Source of the DNA: Acidobacteriota bacterium
GTDB taxonomy: Bacteria > Acidobacteriota > Terriglobia > Terriglobales > Acidobacteriaceae
NCBI GenBank assembly: GCA_028876335.1
Contig: JAGWSG010000022.1
Coordinates: 1 to 38,183, forward strand
Direction of reading: 5' to 3'
Length of the DNA stretch: 38,183 bases
A model generated the notes under the pieces. It saw only the letters and a list, made by a program, of their open reading frames with translations. It was not told the origin of the DNA and did no database searches. Shown in pieces: positions 8,132 to 15,718 of this stretch. Each line of letters opens with the position of its first letter. The stretch's first letter is position 1. The position numbers and the translations under genes are program-made.

Positions 8132-9027
8132 TGGACCACCAGGAAGACGGGAACGAGAAGGACAAGGTCCGCGGCCATACGCAGCGTGAGTGGAGCAATG
8201 CGCACACGTGCAAGGTGCAACAGACCGAGCAATGCCGCGCTCACAGATCCAGTGATGAACAGCATTGCAATGCGCGGTTCGGATTGAAGGCAGATTGAGC
8301 CGGCAAGCGTCCCCATTGTGGAAAGCGCCAGTGCTGAAACCCCGCTGAGCGTCCTGCTGGCACAATTTTCCCAACGGTCAATCGCGTGACAGTTCAGCCA
8401 GGCAAGAGCGGCAAAAAAGAATAAGGCAGGGAGAAACGAAAAGCTTCGGTTATTGCTGAGATGAACAACGCCGAGCCTTGACAAAGTGGGCACGGCACAA
8501 CCCGCGGTGAAGATGACCCCCACGAGCAGTTCCTTGGTTAGAATTTTCTGCAGCCAGGCGGGAACCTGGCGTGGCCCGTGTACGCCGGAGAAATAGGCGA
8601 GCGCAGCGGCTGCCAGCAAGGTATTATGTTCGCGGTTTGGCGAGGGCATCAGAGTGAAAATCATTGCCGCTGCCACGCAGGCCGATCCGATGGCCAGTGG
8701 CAATAGAATTCTGCGGTAACGCCAATGGAAAAAGTGCCGATCGCGAAGCTGATCCGCCGCTTCCGAACGGATTCCGGCACGCGCGTCCAGCAGCCGGTCG
8801 CCGATGTAAACCGACCAGGTGCCCAGAGCAAGTAGTAAAGGAACCCATCCTGGCAACGCGACGTGCGCGGCCCATGCAAATGCGAGCGACCAGACGATGG
8901 CCACAGTGGGCGCATCGAAGCTGGCAAGATGCCAGAGCTCAAACAGGCGTGGCGCCTTATAGACGCGCACCTGCAGCGCAATCCGGGCGGGCGCAGTTTC
9001 AGCTAAATTGGCCAGGGGAAGTGGCAT
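8128..9027 (-). CDS. Polytopic membrane protein, possibly UbiA-like
   Basis: A 299-residue protein with about seven to eight hydrophobic helices. After the second helix comes 'WSVYIGDRLLDA', resembling a degenerate form of the Asp-rich prenyl-diphosphate loop (NDxxDxxxD) of UbiA prenyltransferases. The usual first Asn-Asp is missing, and a second Asp-rich loop is not obvious: 'NCHAIDRWEN' is the nearest candidate. I would therefore call it an integral membrane protein with a weak UbiA resemblance rather than an enzyme. It lies 50 bp downstream of ppk1 on the same strand, and its stop overlaps the methyltransferase start. Prenyltransferase and methyltransferase pairs occur in quinone and isoprenoid pathways, but that link is inference only. 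Confidence 0.75.
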   Translation of the reverse strand: MPLPLANLAETAPARIALQVRVYKAPRLFELWHLASFDAPTVAIVWSLAFAWAAHVALPGWVPLLLALGTWSVYIGDRLLDARAGIRSEAADQLRDRHFFHWRYRRILLPLAIGSACVAAAMIFTLMPSPNREHNTLLAAAALAYFSGVHGPRQVPAWLQKILTKELLVGVIFTAGCAVPTLSRLGVVHLSNNRSFSFLPALFFFAALAWLNCHAIDRWENCASRTLSGVSALALSTMGTLAGSICLQSEPRIAMLFITGSVSAALLGLLHLARVRIAPLTLRMAADLVLLVPVFLVVH

Positions 9028-9077
9028 GCCTTACTAGTGTATGAGATTTGCCGGTGGCTTTTGAAATTGAGCGGGCT

Positions 9078-11222
9078 CTAGTCTGCTGCTGTGGCTGCGT
9101 TGCCCTTCGCTCCAAGCGCGTCAAGCCCTTGAAGAGGATTTGCCGACAGGTCAGTCTTACCTTCCGCGAGCCGCATCAGAAATTCCTGGCTGGAGAACAG
9201 CTTTGCGTCTTTCGAGGATTTGCCTGTGCGGGAATAATTGCCATCGGCCTGTTGCATGCGCGCTTTGGCCGTGTCAGCCAAGTATGCAGGCAGAATCTCC
9301 TCGGTGAGCCTCGCCCGCGCTGCTGCATCTTTAACGGGAAAGACAACCTCGCAGCGCTCAAAGAGATTGCGCGGCATCCAGTCGGCTGAGCCCAGATAGA
9401 CTTCACTCTCGCCGCCATTGGCGAAGTAGAAGATGCGCGAGTGCTCAAGGAACCGGCCCACGATGGACCGAACACGAATGTGCTCGGAAAGCCCTTTTAC
9501 GCCGGGCCGAAGAATCGAAAGGCCGCGCACAATAAGGTCGATTTCAACGCCAGCCTGTGACGCTGAGTAAAGAGCTTCAATCACGCTCGGCTCAAGCAGC
9601 GCATTCATCTTGGCCACTATGCGTGCCGGCCGCCCCGCCTGCGCGTGCTCGGTTTCGCGGCGTATCAGCCCAAGAAAGCTTTCAGCCATAGTCAATGGCG
9701 CCACCAGCAGCGGACGGTAGTCATCAATCTCCGCATGTGCAGTGAGGTAATTGAAGATCTGATGCACACGTTCGGTAATCTGCGGGTCGCTGGTGAGCAG
9801 ACTGAGATCCGTGTAGAAACGCGCAGTTACCGGGTTGTAATTTCCGGTGCCGAGATGACAATACCGCCGCGTCACGCCATCCTCATCGCGGCGCACCAGC
9901 AAGGCCAGTTTGCAGTGTGTCTTGAGGCCCACCACGCCGTGGAATACCTGCACTCCGGCGTCTTCCATATTGCGCGCCCAGCGAATGTTTGAGGCTTCGT
10001 CAAAGCGGGCCATCAATTCAACGACGAGTGTGGTCTCCTTGGTGGCCGCTGCTTCAGTAATTGCCTGGAACATAGGCGAGTCATGACTGGTGCGGTAAAG
10101 GGTCTGCTTGATGGTCACCACAGCGGGATCGTGCGCACCCAGCTCAATAAAATCGACGACTGGTTCATACGAGTCATAGGGGTGGTGCAGCAGAATATCG
10201 CGCTCACGCAGCTCCTCAAAGATGGAAGCCGACTTGCGACTGAGATGCAGAGTCTTCGGCGTGAAAGGCGGATACTTCAGATCGGGCCGCTGCACGTCCC
10301 CGTAAAAGAACATCAGCCGCGAAAGGTTGACCGGGCCATCGCCGTGAAACACCTGGTCTTCGTCCAATTCAAAGTTCACGCGCAGGCGTTGGACAATTTC
10401 CGTGTCCGCGCCTGTCTCCACTTCAAGCCGCACCGCATCCCCCTTGCGCCGGTTGTGCAGCTCAACGCGAATGGTTTCCAGCAGCGAGCGTGCTTCCTCT
10501 TCTTCAAAGTAGAGATTGGAATTACGCGTCACGCGAAAGGCTGCGCGTGCCTGTACTTCATAACCGCGATACATGCCGGCGAGGTTCTGGGCAATGAGGT
10601 CCTGCAGCAGGAGATAGTCATAGAACCCATCTTCAGAAGGCAGGCGAACGAAGCGCGGCAGCGCGCGGGGGACGGTGACAACTCCCAGCACCTGTGGGCC
10701 GCTGCTGCGGCGTTTGCGCCTGAGCAACAGAGCCAGACATAGCGCCTTATTCAAGACGCGTGGGAAGGGGTGGGCAGGATCAATTGCAACCGGAGTCAAA
10801 AGAGGGTCGACTTCGCGTTGAAAGTAGCCTTGCGCAAAACTTCGTGCTTCGTCACTCAGCTCTTCCCAGTCGAGCAGGCGCACATTTTGTTTGCGGAGGG
10901 CGGGCAGCAACTGGTTATTCCAGCATCGATACTGCGCATCGACAAAACTGTGGATTTCCTTTGTGAGGCCGTCGAGCGATTCACTGGGCCGCAGACCGTC
11001 GTAGCCGGGCTCACGGTAGCCGTCTTCAATGCGTTGCATCAGTCCGGCCTGGCGAATCTCAACATATTCATCAAGATTTGAGGCTGTAATTGCCAGAAAT
11101 TTCACCCGCTCCAGCAGAGGATTCGTGGAATCTTCGGCCTCTTCAAGCACACGCCGGTTGAACTGCATCCAGGAGAAGTCCCGGCCATTGAAGAGTTTCT
11201 GCTTTGCGGTGGTGCGAGCCAT
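9078..11222 (-). CDS. ppk1: Polyphosphate kinase 1
   Basis: The 714-residue protein matches Ppk1 from end to end. The N-domain has 'FNGRDFSWMQFNRRVLEEA' and 'LDEYVEIR'. The two phospholipase-D-like catalytic domains carry H436 in 'GLKTHCKL', the expected autophosphorylated His (equivalent to E. coli H435). H456 lies in 'RYCHLGTGNYN' and H594 in 'RFLEHSRIFYF' (equivalent to E. coli H592). Ppk1 reversibly polymerises the gamma phosphate of ATP into polyphosphate, usually membrane-associated. The ATG start begins MARTTAKQKLFNGRDFSW, the conserved N-terminus. It is probably the first gene of a leftward operon with the membrane protein (50 bp) and methyltransferase. ppx on the other strand supplies the opposing activity. 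Confidence 0.97.
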   Translation of the reverse strand: MARTTAKQKLFNGRDFSWMQFNRRVLEEAEDSTNPLLERVKFLAITASNLDEYVEIRQAGLMQRIEDGYREPGYDGLRPSESLDGLTKEIHSFVDAQYRCWNNQLLPALRKQNVRLLDWEELSDEARSFAQGYFQREVDPLLTPVAIDPAHPFPRVLNKALCLALLLRRKRRSSGPQVLGVVTVPRALPRFVRLPSEDGFYDYLLLQDLIAQNLAGMYRGYEVQARAAFRVTRNSNLYFEEEEARSLLETIRVELHNRRKGDAVRLEVETGADTEIVQRLRVNFELDEDQVFHGDGPVNLSRLMFFYGDVQRPDLKYPPFTPKTLHLSRKSASIFEELRERDILLHHPYDSYEPVVDFIELGAHDPAVVTIKQTLYRTSHDSPMFQAITEAAATKETTLVVELMARFDEASNIRWARNMEDAGVQVFHGVVGLKTHCKLALLVRRDEDGVTRRYCHLGTGNYNPVTARFYTDLSLLTSDPQITERVHQIFNYLTAHAEIDDYRPLLVAPLTMAESFLGLIRRETEHAQAGRPARIVAKMNALLEPSVIEALYSASQAGVEIDLIVRGLSILRPGVKGLSEHIRVRSIVGRFLEHSRIFYFANGGESEVYLGSADWMPRNLFERCEVVFPVKDAAARARLTEEILPAYLADTAKARMQQADGNYSRTGKSSKDAKLFSSQEFLMRLAEGKTDLSANPLQGLDALGAKGNAATAAD

Positions 11223-11385
11223 AGTGTTTCGTTTCGTGCGCCGTGTTGGTCAGTCTACCGCGGTGGGGCAAGGAAGAGCATCCGCCTCCTCTCATATCCC
11301 GCTATCGAACTGATATTCCAAGTTCTTACGCTTTTTGATGAAGAGAATGCAAAAAAGTCCCGTGCGGGTGTTTTTATGGGCAACC

Positions 11386-11470
11386 TGGGGTCCAATTCTT
11401 TCCCTTTCACTGCTCCATTGACCCCTGGTGCAGGTCGGGTTGAGGATAGATGGAGAGATATTGGACCCCA
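11386..11470. repeat. 11-bp perfect inverted repeat, 63-bp spacing, before sigma-like gene
   Basis: TGGGGTCCAAT at 11386-11396 is matched exactly by its reverse complement ATTGGACCCCA at 11460-11470. The right arm lies inside the candidate leader peptide, and the pair encloses its ribosome binding site. In a transcript the arms could form a long-range stem that hides or exposes the start. They could also be two half-operators. Just upstream is a second imperfect hairpin of AAAAAGTCCCG/CGGGTGTTTTT type (about 11352-11375). Confidence 0.5.
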
Positions 11471-11512
11471 CAAAGCCTTCTCCACCCCCAACGAGCCCAG
11501 GAGGCAAGATGA
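11450..11512 (+). CDS. Candidate 20-residue leader peptide coupled to the sigma-like gene
   Basis: ATG at 11450-11452 follows GAGG at 11442-11445 and opens a 20-codon frame reading MERYWTPQSLLHPQRAQEAR. Its TGA overlaps the ATG of the sigma-like gene (ATGA, 11509-11512), the classic arrangement for translational coupling. There is no homology claim. The GAGG to ATG spacing of four bases is short, so translation is not certain. It contains one Trp and one Tyr codon but no codon run typical of attenuators. Confidence 0.3.
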   Translation: MERYWTPQSLLHPQRAQEAR

Positions 11513-12201
11513 CCCGGCAGGAAAAATCGTTCACTGAACCACTGATTCCAGCCCAGCAAGTCCCTGAAGGTGCAGAGGCCTTTTCTGAGCAGGTTCATTC
11601 AATGCTCAATGGCCAACCCAAGGATGAGGCGACCGTGAACCGATCATTCGCGGGTATGGACGCGATGTTTGATCGCATTGCAGCCGGCCTTTACACAATG
11701 GCTTCCATGCTGGTGGGTGAAGGTGAGCAGAGCATCCGACTGATTGAAACTGCCATTACCACGGCAGAGTTTGCTCCGGGCGAAAGCGCTGCGGAAGCTC
11801 GCCAGAGCAACCGGCGTGCGCTCGCCATGGCCGCAATCCGTTTGCTCTCCGAGCGTGATCCGGACAGTTTGGCAGCTCCTACGGATATGGACACCGGCGG
11901 GGGATGCATTGGCGACGAGGATCTGGATGCGGCCGGAGTGTCCGGTGAAGAGCTTGAGCAGATGCTTTCCGGGCCGGACCGCGGGCGGCTGCGCACGTGG
12001 CTGGAAGGCCTGCCGACGGCTATGCGGGTGATTTTTGTTTTGCGTGCGGTTGCGGTTCTTTCCGCCGCGGAGATCGCGGCATTGCTGGACGCCCATGGCG
12101 GCCCGGCAGCCAAAAGCTGGACGGCCGGGCAAGTGCGCGAAGTCTCCCGGCAGGCACTTTGCTCGCTGGCATCGCAGCTTTTGCACTCGACTTTGAGCTA
12201 A
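11509..12201 (+). CDS. Divergent sigma-70/ECF-like protein
   Basis: I do not recognise a named family for this 230-residue protein, but its layout suggests a degenerate extracytoplasmic-function sigma factor. The N-half (about residues 50-95: 'FDRIAAGLYTMASMLVGEGEQSIRLIETAI') resembles a region-2 helix pair. After an acidic linker, 'LEGLPTAMRVIFVLRAVAVLSAAEIAALL' (about 165-195) closely follows the region-4 pattern L-P-x-x-x-R-x-x-F-x-L-R-x-x-x-x-L-S-x-x-E-I-A. The recognition helix after it has an inserted 'DAHGGPAAKSW'. ATG 11509 has AGGAGG at 11499-11504; a GTG at 11428 lacks support. No anti-sigma gene adjoins it. It may be a diverged sigma factor or a regulator that borrowed the fold. 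Confidence 0.65.
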   Translation: MTRQEKSFTEPLIPAQQVPEGAEAFSEQVHSMLNGQPKDEATVNRSFAGMDAMFDRIAAGLYTMASMLVGEGEQSIRLIETAITTAEFAPGESAAEARQSNRRALAMAAIRLLSERDPDSLAAPTDMDTGGGCIGDEDLDAAGVSGEELEQMLSGPDRGRLRTWLEGLPTAMRVIFVLRAVAVLSAAEIAALLDAHGGPAAKSWTAGQVREVSRQALCSLASQLLHSTLS

Positions 12202-12219
12202 GGCTCCTATTCGGAGCCT
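12201..12219 (+). terminator. Hairpin immediately after the sigma-like gene
   Basis: AGGCTCC, a five-base loop and GGAGCCT form a perfect 7-bp stem starting on the last base of the TAA stop. There is no U-run directly after it, so it may be a weak terminator or a 3'-end stabilising hairpin. A second small hairpin, AGAACC-TTCC-GGTTCT, lies at 12329-12344 in the tolC leader region. Confidence 0.4.
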
Positions 12220-12414
12220 GGCGCATCAGCATCGGCGTCATTTTGGGTGGATTTTCTTCCGCCCGTACCCGTATTTTGCTGGATCTCAACCACTTCCTCT
12301 TGAAGCGCATCCGACTACACTAGATAAAAGAACCTTCCGGTTCTGGTTCTGCATCAATGTACAAGCGAACTTGAAGCGGCTTTAGGCCAGTCACCTGAGA
12401 GTGAATTTTTATCG

Positions 12415-13854
12415 ATGTTCCCTGAGAAATTCCAAATTCGCGTAAGAAAGCTTTCTACGTGTGCCTTGATGCTGGGTTTTGCAGCACTGCTTGCAGGAAC
12501 GAGTGCAAAGACTGCATCCGCGCAAACGGTACCCACCGCGGCCGGACCAACTGCCTCCAGCTACCAGGGCAGCGTTGCAAAGGGTGAAGTATCGCAGCAG
12601 CCCGTTGACCTTACGCTCGACGAAGCAATTCAGCGCGGATTGCAAAATAACCTCGGGCTCATTCTGAGTGGAACTCAGACGGCAGCGGCTCGCGGACAGA
12701 AGCTGAGTCAATTGCAGGATCTTTTGCCCACCGTCAACTTCAACGCGCAGGAAGCCGTAATGCAGACCGACCTGGCTGCACAAGGACTGCGCATTCCGGG
12801 ATTCCCGACAATCATCGGCCCCTTCGGCTATACCGATTTGCGCGCATCGCTGAGTTGGTCTCTGCTGGACCTGAATGCCTTGCACAAATATCTGGCGGAA
12901 AAGCATAACTTTGCCGCCGCGCAGCTTTCAGCCGACGATGCCCGCGACATGGTTGTACTCACGGTGGGTAACGCCTATCTGCTCGCACTCGCCGATGAGG
13001 CAAATGTAGAGAGTGTGAAGGCGGAAGTCTCGACGGCGAAGGTTTCGCTTGATCAGGCAGTGGCAAGCCACCAGGCAGGCACAGCTCCAAGAATCGACGA
13101 GTTGCGCGCCAGAGTGGACTATCAGTCGCTTGAGCAGAAGTTGATCACCGCGCAGAATGCGCTTGAAAAAGACAAGCTGGCACTGGCGCGTACCATCGGC
13201 TTGCCGCTTGCGCAGAGCTTCAACCTCGCCGACAAGGCACCCTATGCGGCCCTCGACAAGATTGATGTTGACGCAGCCATTCGCGAGGCAGAAGCCAACC
13301 GCAAAGATCTGGCAGCCATGGTGGAGCAGACTAAGTCCGCAGAAGAGCAGCGCAAGGCGGCGACTGCGGATCGTCTGCCGACGGTGAGGGCCGACGCCGA
13401 CTACGGCGATATCGGCGTGAATGTAAGGCATTCGCATGGAACCGGCAATGCGTCCGGAACGCTGAGCGTACCGCTCTTCAAGGAATACGGCTTGCGCGGA
13501 GAGGCGCAGGTGGCGCAGGCGCAATTGGACACGGCCAACGACAAGCTGAGCGACAAGAAGGCTCAGATTGAAGCAGATGTCCGGGATGCAGTTCTCGACA
13601 TTGAGGCGGCGCAAAAGCAGGTGGAAGTGGCGCAATCTTCAGTGGATCTGGCCAAGGAAGCTTTGAGCGAAGCACAGGAGCGCTTCAAGAGCGGCGTGAG
13701 CGACAACCTTGCCGTGAGCCAGGCGGAGCAATCGCTGGCGCAGGCCGACGATCAATATGTGGCCAGCCTTTACAGGCATAACGTGGCCAAACTCACGCTG
13801 GCGCGCGCGGTGGGCGCCGCCGGCGACTACAAGAAATATCTGGGAGGAAAGTAA
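12415..13854 (+). CDS. TolC-family outer-membrane efflux protein
   Basis: The 479-residue protein starts with a positively charged n-region and a hydrophobic stretch ending 'TASAQT', a signal peptide (cleavage near residue 36). The mature chain has the two related halves of outer-membrane efflux proteins, each opening with 'LTLDEAIQRGLQNN' or a similar motif. Long Ala/Gln/Glu-rich helices (180-250 and 390-460) form the periplasmic tunnel. A trimer of this protein would give the exit duct for substances passed by the HlyD-type adaptor encoded 2 bp downstream. No inner-membrane pump gene of the RND, MFS or ABC type lies in this operon, so the partner must be encoded elsewhere or the pair is shared. 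The ribosome binding site before ATG 12415 is weak. Confidence 0.92.
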   Translation: MFPEKFQIRVRKLSTCALMLGFAALLAGTSAKTASAQTVPTAAGPTASSYQGSVAKGEVSQQPVDLTLDEAIQRGLQNNLGLILSGTQTAAARGQKLSQLQDLLPTVNFNAQEAVMQTDLAAQGLRIPGFPTIIGPFGYTDLRASLSWSLLDLNALHKYLAEKHNFAAAQLSADDARDMVVLTVGNAYLLALADEANVESVKAEVSTAKVSLDQAVASHQAGTAPRIDELRARVDYQSLEQKLITAQNALEKDKLALARTIGLPLAQSFNLADKAPYAALDKIDVDAAIREAEANRKDLAAMVEQTKSAEEQRKAATADRLPTVRADADYGDIGVNVRHSHGTGNASGTLSVPLFKEYGLRGEAQVAQAQLDTANDKLSDKKAQIEADVRDAVLDIEAAQKQVEVAQSSVDLAKEALSEAQERFKSGVSDNLAVSQAEQSLAQADDQYVASLYRHNVAKLTLARAVGAAGDYKKYLGGK

Positions 13855-13856
13855 TC

Positions 13857-15083
13857 GTGGCGGACGCAACTAGAAAACCAGGACAGAGTGAGCCGGATGA
13901 GGCCACCGAAGCGCCCAAGCCAAAATCCCGCAGGGGCGTCATCTTAGCCGTGATTGCAGTGCTGGTGATTGCCGGTGTGGGTTTCTGGTGGCACTCCACT
14001 TACAGCGAAGATACGGATGATGCGCAGATCAATGGTCACCTGATCCAGATCAGCTCGCGTATTGCCGGGCAGATCTCGAAGGTCTATGTGCAGGAAAACC
14101 AGATGGTGAAGGCTGGCGATCCGATTGCAGACATCGATTCCCGCGATCTTCAGGTTGCCGTGGAGAATGCCCAGGCGGCATTGGCAAGCGCAGAGGCCAA
14201 TGCGGTGGCTGCGAAGGTCAACGTGCCAATCACCAGCGTCAACACCGGGTCAACATTGAGTTCTGCCGGCGCTGACCTGAGTGCTGCACATGCATCCGTT
14301 GCCCAGGCTGAAAAGCAGCTGGATGCAGCCAAGGCGCGCGTGGAACAGGCGAAGGCAAACAACACCAAGGCGCAATCAGATCTTGAGCGCTACAAGCCGC
14401 TTGTCGCGAAGGATGTGATCAGCAAGCAGCAGTATGACGCCGCAGTGGCTGCAGCAGCTTCAGCGCAGGCTGCTGTTGTTGATGCCGAAGCAAGCCAGCA
14501 GGCCGCTTCCGATGCGGTGCATGTTGCGCATGAGCGCACGGCGCAGGCTGAAGCGCAGTTGAAGTCGGCCAAGACAGGTCCGCAGCAGGTGGCTGCGCAA
14601 AGCGCACGTGCCCGCCAGGCTCTGGCCCAGGTGCAGCAGGCGCAGGCCCAGCTTGACCAGGCCAAACTGAACCTTAGCTACGCGCATATTGTGGCGCCTG
14701 TGAATGGAATCATCACTCGCAAGAGCGTGGAAATTAACCAGAATGTTTCGGTTGGGCAGAACTTGCTTACGCTGGTCTCTCTCGATGACCTGTGGGTGAC
14801 TGCGAACTTCAAGGAAACCCAACTACGCCATATGGCCGCGGGGCAGCCGGTTGAGGTTCATGTCGACGCAACAGGCAAGGACTATCATGCGAAGGTGACA
14901 CAAATCGGAGGAGCCACCGGATCGGTGCTTTCGCTTTTCCCACCGGAGAATGCAACCGGAAACTACGTTAAGGTTGTGCAGCGCGTTCCAGTCCGGGTTG
15001 ATTTCAGTGACTTGAAAGATGAGGACTCCAAGCATCTGCTTCGGCCCGGATTGAGTGTTGAGGCTACGGTGCGCATCAAATAG
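13857..15083 (+). CDS. HlyD/EmrA-type membrane-fusion (periplasmic adaptor) protein
   Basis: This 408-residue adaptor has a basic cytoplasmic N-terminus, one membrane helix (about 24-41, 'VILAVIAVLVIAGVGF') and 'DTDDAQINGHLIQISSRIAG', the EmrA-like lipoyl-domain start. A long Ala/Gln-rich coiled-coil hairpin follows (about 95-270), then the second lipoyl half ('LSYAHIVAPVNGIITR') and a beta-barrel domain. Adaptors of this class bridge an inner-membrane transporter to a TolC channel. The start is GTG 13857, two bases after the tolC stop, with GGAGG at 13843-13847 inside the tolC end. The hairpin is long for EmrA because of repeated Ala-Gln heptads. The adaptor ends 33 bp before a strong terminator, so a pump gene is not part of this transcript. 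Confidence 0.92.
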   Translation: MADATRKPGQSEPDEATEAPKPKSRRGVILAVIAVLVIAGVGFWWHSTYSEDTDDAQINGHLIQISSRIAGQISKVYVQENQMVKAGDPIADIDSRDLQVAVENAQAALASAEANAVAAKVNVPITSVNTGSTLSSAGADLSAAHASVAQAEKQLDAAKARVEQAKANNTKAQSDLERYKPLVAKDVISKQQYDAAVAAAASAQAAVVDAEASQQAASDAVHVAHERTAQAEAQLKSAKTGPQQVAAQSARARQALAQVQQAQAQLDQAKLNLSYAHIVAPVNGIITRKSVEINQNVSVGQNLLTLVSLDDLWVTANFKETQLRHMAAGQPVEVHVDATGKDYHAKVTQIGGATGSVLSLFPPENATGNYVKVVQRVPVRVDFSDLKDEDSKHLLRPGLSVEATVRIK

Positions 15084-15116
15084 CGGATCATTGCAGGCGG
15101 CGGCGAGATTCTGATC

Positions 15117-15173
15117 CAACAAAGTAAAACGGCTTCCTTCGCATGGTTCGAAGGAAGCCGTTTTACTTTGTTG
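15117..15173. terminator. Strong bidirectional-type terminator, 25-bp perfect stem
   Basis: Bases 15117-15141 pair perfectly with 15149-15173 around a seven-base loop (CATGGTT). The core is GGCTTCCTTCG/CGAAGGAAGCC, flanked by an A-rich left arm and a T-rich right arm. Read rightward it gives a GC stem followed by TTTTACTTT, as expected for Rho-independent termination of the tolC-hlyD transcript. Its symmetry also lets it work for the leftward small gene. Confidence 0.85.
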
Positions 15174-15199
15174 TCACTGGCCGGGGTTAATGCTGTGGA

Positions 15200-15237
15200 C
15201 TGTTTCCTCGATCCTGCACTGTGGATCGGGGAAACAG
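15200..15237. terminator. Second hairpin between convergent genes
   Basis: CTGTTTCCTCGATCC (15200-15214) pairs with GGATCGGGGAAACAG (15223-15237): 14 of 15 positions are Watson-Crick and one is a G-T wobble. The loop is eight bases. There is no U-tract on either strand. It sits 29 bp beyond the stop of the leftward small gene and may mark its 3' end. Confidence 0.5.
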
Positions 15238-15265
15238 CCCGCACTTCCTCCCCCGAGGAACTGAA

Positions 15266-15517
15266 TTACTTGCGAGCCTTGCTTGTATAAGCTACTGCGA
15301 CACTCGTGACAAAGGTCGTGCTATCGATCTGCGAGGTGAGAGTGAATCCATTCAACTCTCCATTCTTATCGAGTCCGAGTCGAGGCTTCAGCGCTTCCAT
15401 CACATTGGCAATCTTTTCCCTGCGAAGGCTGAGCTTCTGAAACTCGTTCTGAATTGCCTTCATTTCTGCTGCTGCGTCGTCATATGCCGCTCGATAGGTT
15501 TCGTTCTGTGTATCCAT
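15266..15517 (-). CDS. Small coiled-coil hypothetical protein
   Basis: I do not recognise this 83-residue protein. Its first half is helical and charged ('AAYDDAAAEMKAIQNEFQKLSLRREKI'), a likely coiled coil. The second half ('NGELNGFTLTSQIDSTTFVTSVAVAYTS') looks like a short beta hairpin. There is no signal peptide or membrane helix. The reason to accept it as real is a strong ribosome binding site on the minus strand, GAGGAAGG six bases before the ATG at 15515-15517. A clear hairpin also follows the stop. It is a single gene converging on hlyD and divergent from mntR. Confidence 0.65.
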   Translation of the reverse strand: MDTQNETYRAAYDDAAAEMKAIQNEFQKLSLRREKIANVMEALKPRLGLDKNGELNGFTLTSQIDSTTFVTSVAVAYTSKARK

Positions 15518-15643
15518 GCAACACCTTCCTCAATCGTGAGTCGATTCTAGGCCGGTGCCAGTGCTATCGAAATTGCCCATTGGTGTTAAGCAGTCTACAA
15601 CCAATCTTTTGACGCTTTCCCCGTTTGGTTTACACCGGGGTAA

Positions 15644-15687
15644 TTGCCATGCTTAAGGCAAGTTGCGTGCGTGTCTTCCCCTATACT
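15644..15687 (+). promoter_or_regulatory. Candidate mntR promoter with inverted repeat
   Basis: A good -10 element, TATACT, lies at 15682-15687, 31 bp before the mntR ATG. An inverted repeat TTGCC-N8-GGCAA (15644-15661) containing CTTAAGG sits where the -35 region would be. Its halves recall the TTTGCCTTAAGG-type MntR boxes known from Bacillus. Autoregulation by MntR is therefore possible. A separate CCCCG/CGGGG hairpin lies at 15619-15640. A consensus -35 was not found. Confidence 0.4.
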
Positions 15688-15718
15688 CATTGCGGAACCC
15701 TAAAGGCCTGCAAGATCA

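Noticed and set aside
10083..10742. 219-residue frame antisense to ppk1
   Set aside because: ppk1 is complete and conserved on the other strand; no start signal here.
15142..15152. GGTTCGAA, resembling a tRNA T-loop
   Set aside because: It is the loop and inner edge of the long terminator stem; no cloverleaf can be drawn around it.
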